The position numbers were made by a program, and so were the translations under genes. Source: Tuctoria greenei (Eukaryota; Streptophyta; Magnoliopsida; Poales; Poaceae). Taken from it: a stretch of 64,000 nucleotides of DNA. Shown here in pieces: positions 60,552 to 64,000 of this stretch (its first letter is position 1; every line of letters begins with the position of its first letter). Below the pieces are notes generated by a model. It was given only the letters and a program-made list of their open reading frames with translations. It was not told where the DNA came from and made no database searches. The DNA is taken from positions 224,523,605 to 224,587,604 of the forward strand of contig JAYESD010000002.1 in NCBI GenBank assembly GCA_036927565.1, written 5' to 3'.

Positions 60552-62699
60552 CAACCCCACCCTTTGGCTTGACATCTATTTGCCACTTTTCCACCCCACC
60601 CAAACCCTAGTTCGTGGAGAACCACCATCAAGGAGGGAGGAGGAGATCCCAAGCAAGAAGAAGAAGAGGAGGAAATGAAAGAGGATCAAGATATCCATCA
60701 AGTTTCGTTCTTCATCACTAATTCATCTCCAAGTTCATCCCCAACCCTAGATCATCAAGATCCAAGTGCTATCTCCATGTTTCTCGATTCACTGGAGTCC
60801 TAACACCTGGTATACCTTTTATTCTCTTTTTCTTACGTGAATTCAACCCCAAGTCTCCAAATTCACGTCGATCTAGAAAACCTAATATGCTGATCTCGCA
60901 AAGTGCGGACTTGTCCGGTCCCTAGCGGACTAGTCCAATTTTCCTGGTTAGTTTCTGTTGAATTAATTCTAAAATTAGATCTAATCACATCAAAACCAGT
61001 ATAAACTTGATAAAAGCTATTAGAACTAGTTAGTGATCATTAAAAGCAATCTATTAACAAGTTCTACCTTGCATTTGCATTAATCATGCATGTCATGTCA
61101 TATTGAGTAATATTTGTGCACTCTTTGATTGTGTTTCTTGTTTGTATGTTTATTGTGCGGATTAGACGGATTTGCACTAGAGAGTGCCGCGGAGGATCTC
61201 CAGCACCAAGAGTTTGAGGGCTTTGACTCGAATCAATCCCAAGAGCAAGGAAAGAGTCCTTGAAGCATATTGATCCTGTTTTAAAATAAATGTTTTGTTT
61301 GCAAAATTGCATGCTTGTGTCAATTTGATGGGAATCCTATGATAGGAAGTTGGTTTAACCACCCTTGTCGCCTGGAATACCTGGTAGAGAGTCGGGGAGG
61401 ATTTTTACCTTTTGCATCGGTTAATTAATTGGGATGGGAAAATAATATACTACCTAATTATGCACTAATGAGACTATGGTTAACATGAACTGGTTAATAT
61501 GACATGGTAATGGGTGATCTAAGCAAGCCTGGTATGTGAACGGGTTGGATGTCATGGTGGTTGCTTGCTTTAGATCTAAGGACCGGTTCATGCGAGATTA
61601 GGCTAGGACTATAGTGCCACCACGAGGCCAAGTATGGGTGCGGCGTAGCTGATTAATTAGGGTATTGTTGCTATTGCGTGGATCATTTGGGGCACCGGAA
61701 GGGGAGATGGATTGGGTTTTGATTTGTGGCAGGGACTCCCTGGGATCCGAACGGCTCAAGAGGGGGCCCTTGGTTGAAGATGTGCTCAGTTGGAGACATC
61801 GCCACCAGTGAAACCTCAGTGGGGTCTAAATAGGCTAGTAATCCCTTTGTAAAGGCTATTTTGTGATCTCTTGGCCACACACCTACAGAAGTGTGAGACG
61901 GCACAATTGAGATTCTATAGTCATCGAAAGGTGATAAAATCACAAACACGTGGGTAAAGTGGTACAACCTCTGTAGAGTGTGTCTAAAACTATAATGATT
62001 GTCGTGCTCCTGGTTATGAACAATCTGGACCCTCACATGATTAGAGAAAAAGTTGGGATTTGGGATGGTTATGGTTGGTATTATGGTTATGGATGGTTAT
62101 GAATTGAATTCTTTTATCGAATATGGATATTGGTATATGATGATGGATATAGAGTAATGACTGGTATTACGATAACTAAATGCCCTATGATGGGTTTATT
62201 TCATATACATGTAATATATTGTTTTTCAAATGTCTTAATGTACTTTTCAGCACTCCACCATTATTATATTCGTCATTTGAATCAGCCACATGTCATACTT
62301 TCCACACTTGCTGTGTGTGACATGTACTCACTGTTGCAATTCCCACCAACAGTTGCACGTCACGATTGGGAGTTTAATGGCGATAATGCGGAGTTCTAGG
62401 CCGTGTCTACCGTCAGCTTTGCCTGTGGTGTTGCATGGACCCGCGTTATACCCCTTTGCTTAGTTTTCTTAGTTGCTTAACTAGTTTATTTCTGCTGCAT
62501 TAGTTGAACTTGTCATTAATATTTATTAGAACCTGTATTCGAGGATGATATGGTTTGTGTAATAAAATTTTATTAATTAATCTTGTTCTGTGGTAATTTC
62601 TTGTATACTCTTTTGTGAATGCACTCGTGTATGTGTGTTAAACATCCTGGGCACACATATGCGTTCACTTGGTTCATTTTTGGAACCGAGTGTCACAAA

Positions 62700-62713
62700 T
62701 TGGTATCAGAGCC
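62700..62713 (+). other. Primer-binding site of the Tekay-type element
   Basis: TTGGTATCAGAGCC, the standard initiator Met-tRNA-type site, two bases after the LTR. Confidence 0.9.
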
Positions 62714-62962
62714 ACAGGTTGACCGTAGGACGCAACCTAGATAGAATGGACACTTTAGAGCACATAGGAGCACTCGGGAATCGATGTGTTTTCGGTTGGT
62801 GTGCTGTTTGCTATATATTGTTTGCTTGTGTGCTAAATAGAGGACTTTGGGATGCTTTAGCTTTATCATATCCACGTAGGCTAGTTAGTTGTCTAGTTTC
62901 ATATCCCTTAATGCATATAGTTGGGGACGTTTTCTAAATTCTTATCTCTTGCTTTTCTTCAA

Positions 62963-64000
62963 ATGGTGAGGACTCGCAACCAGAGGGATGGCAATGATGA
63001 GGAGGAGAACCATGGAGTACCCTAGAACAACAATGGACAAGGACTTGGTCATGGAGCTATGAGTATCGAGCAGCTTTTGGCTATGCAAAACCAGCTCATG
63101 TAGACCATGATACAAACTATAGCACAGCTGCAGGCTAGCAATAACAACAATCAGCCCCACATGCCTCCACTGCCACCCCCACCTTTGCTCGGTTGGGAGA
63201 GTTTATGAGGACTAGGCCGCCAACCTTTGCTCAAGCCGCTGACCCTATGGATGCAGATGATTGGCTCAAGTACATGGATAAGAAGCTTGCTATTGTCCAA
63301 TGTAGTGACCGGGAGAATGTCTTATTTGCTTCTCATCAACTAGTTGGAGCCGGTATGGATTGGTGGGATTCTTATTGCAATGCTCATGAGGACCAAGAGA
63401 GAATTACTTGGGCCGAATTCAATGAGAGCTTCTGTTCTCAATATGTGCCGGAAGGTGTTATGATTCTGAAGAGGCAATAATTTGAAAACTTGAGGAAAGG
63501 AAGATCGAGCGTGGGTGAATATCTCAACAAATTCACTCAACTCTCAAGGTATGCGCCTGAGGATGTTAGTCGGGACAGCCGGAAACAATACTTATTCATG
63601 AGGGGCTTGAACAATTGAATCCAAGTGCAACTACTCAACTTTGATTATGCAAACTTTCAGAAGCTTGTGGACAAAACAATTGTGGTTGAGAACAAGGTCC
63701 GTGAGATGAAGCAAGACAACAAGAGGAAGGCGTCATATCAAGGACAACAACAAGGAAGTAATGTGCGCCCTCGCTTCACACCGCCCAATGTGCCTTACTT
63801 CAGCTCTTTTGCGCCTACTCATCGCCCTGGATTTGATCCGCGCCCAACTCAGTTTGTGCAGCAGTGCCCTGTCATGCAAGCACCTAGGCCTCCAATGCCT
63901 TATGCACCTCGCGCTAACCTTCCTGGTGCAAGTGTTCAAAACCAAGCTCGTCCCAATAATTCTGGTGGAGTTATGAAGTGCTATACTTGTGGAGAAGCTG
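62963..64000 (+). pseudogene. Tekay-type gag (cut by the window end)
   Basis: The ATG at 62963 gives MVRTRNQRDGNDEEENHGVP, then stops at 63023-63025 and 63101-63103 in the Gln-rich part (QLLAMQNQLM, TMIQTIAQLQASNNNNQP). After a frameshift near 63190 comes the gag core: LGEFMRTRPPTFAQAADPMD, ADDWLKYMDKKLAIVQCSDR, VGAGMDWWDSYCNAHEDQER, ITWAEFNESFCSQYVPEGVM. A stop (63478-63480) follows, then FENLRKGRSSVGEYLNKFTQ, a stop near 63617, KLVDKTIVVENKVREMKQDN, a Pro/Gln-rich stretch and the start of a zinc knuckle (KCYTCGEAG). Gag packages the element RNA in the cytoplasm. At least four in-frame stops and one frameshift make it non-functional. Confidence 0.85.

Larger units (their letters stand above)
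59928..62697 (+). repeat. 5' LTR of the Tekay-type element
   Basis: 2770 bp, TGTAACACCC to GTGTCACA. TATA box TATATAAA at 60544-60551, followed by a C-rich start region and purine-rich leader (60630-60680). U3 carries a palindrome array. 60840-62690 is R/U5-type sequence with no gene; open frames there (61683-62036 minus, 62590-62937 plus) are not supported. Confidence 0.85.
56270..64000. mobile_element. CACTA element CACTA-3, left end (interior interrupted, right end beyond the window)
   Basis: CATGCTACAAGAATCAG at 56270 resembles a CACTACAAGAAA terminus. It is followed by a subterminal array of CGTCGTAAATAA / TTATTTACGACG words in both orientations (56320-56520). Tat-3 interrupts it at 56539. 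No coding part of this element is visible in the window, so the end given is simply the window edge. Confidence 0.6.
56539..64000 (-). mobile_element. Ty3/gypsy Tat element, minus strand, partial (Tat-3)
   Basis: Left (3') LTR 56539-57369, polypurine tract, then the plus-strand antisense gene 57905-59927, where a Tekay-type gypsy is inserted. The remainder (gag-pol and right LTR) is not in the window before 64000. LTR ends and spacing match Tat-2 more closely than Tat-1. Confidence 0.85.
59928..64000 (+). mobile_element. Ty3/gypsy element of Del/Tekay type, 5' part
   Basis: 5' LTR 59928-62697, Met-tRNA-type primer-binding site 62700-62713, gag from 62963 to the window end. The long LTR with TGTAACACCC/GTGTCACA termini and the gag type (DPMDADDWLK, CYTCGEAG) fit the Del/Tekay chromoviruses. 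It is inserted in Tat-3 exon 2; the base pairs before it are CCCAC, the expected 5-bp target copy whose partner lies beyond the window. Confidence 0.85.

Noticed and set aside
61683..62036. Minus-strand 117-codon frame in the Tekay LTR
   Set aside because: Lies wholly inside an LTR with no recognisable domain.
62590..62937. Plus-strand 115-codon frame over the LTR/primer-binding junction
   Set aside because: Spans the LTR end and the primer-binding site, so it cannot be a gene of its own.
1..64000. tRNA, rRNA or organellar genes
   Set aside because: I looked for cloverleaf-type and rRNA-like sequences by eye and saw none; a tRNAscan or Infernal run would be decisive.

Overview
This is plant nuclear DNA, almost certainly from a grass (Poaceae). 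It is dense with nested transposable elements: CACTA DNA transposons carrying an En/Spm-type second protein and an Ulp1-like domain, Tat-lineage Ty3/gypsy elements with an antisense Transposase_28-type gene, a Del/Tekay-type gypsy with a 2.8-kb LTR, and a Ty1/copia element. GT-AG introns, TATA boxes and plant poly(A)-like signals are visible. I saw no bacterial or organellar features and cannot name the species.

Layout. (1) 1-2.7 kb: two tandem paralogous non-TE genes with acidic C-termini; the first is frameshifted and carries a 30-unit GGA microsatellite. (2) 2.7-5.25 kb: gene-poor DNA and a roughly 240-bp tandem duplication. (3) 5.25-7.85 kb: one end of a CACTA element (CACTA-1) with a decayed three-exon transposase_24-like gene and a large subterminal repeat array, lying in a gypsy remnant (7.85-11.14 kb) whose LTR sits between a polypurine tract and a primer-binding site. 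(4) 11.14-27.16 kb: a minus-strand copia remnant split by a complete Tat gypsy, Tat-1 (11447-24535). (5) 27.16-29.78 kb: a minus-strand gypsy gag, PBS and LTR remnant. (6) 29783-54583: one 24.8-kb CACTA element (CACTA-2) with a plus-strand TNP2 transposase and a minus-strand second gene, the latter interrupted by a complete Tat gypsy on the minus strand, Tat-2 (31117-43784). (7) 56270 to the window end: the start of a third CACTA (CACTA-3), holding a Tat element (Tat-3, LTR from 56539), which is interrupted by a Tekay-type gypsy (59928 onwards, cut by the window edge).

How the parts work together. Each Tat element has two convergent transcription units: sense gag-pol from one LTR, and a spliced antisense gene beginning about 535 bp inside the other LTR. 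Comparing the three copies shows that the antisense gene's upstream block, a 77-78-bp intron and (in two copies) its poly(A)-like signal are conserved. Pol has two RNase H domains and an unusual Pro/Ser/Gly-rich insert before the first. Nearly all TE reading frames are broken by stops or frameshifts.

Most notable signals: the conserved antisense gene architecture; a palindrome array (CGGACTAGTCCG and CGGACTTGTCCG) in front of the TATA box of both a copia LTR and an unrelated gypsy LTR; G-box arrays of 54-56-bp period in Tat U3 regions; and lysine in place of the third integrase catalytic residue in both Tat copies that can be read. Homology calls come from recognising family motifs by eye, without database searches.
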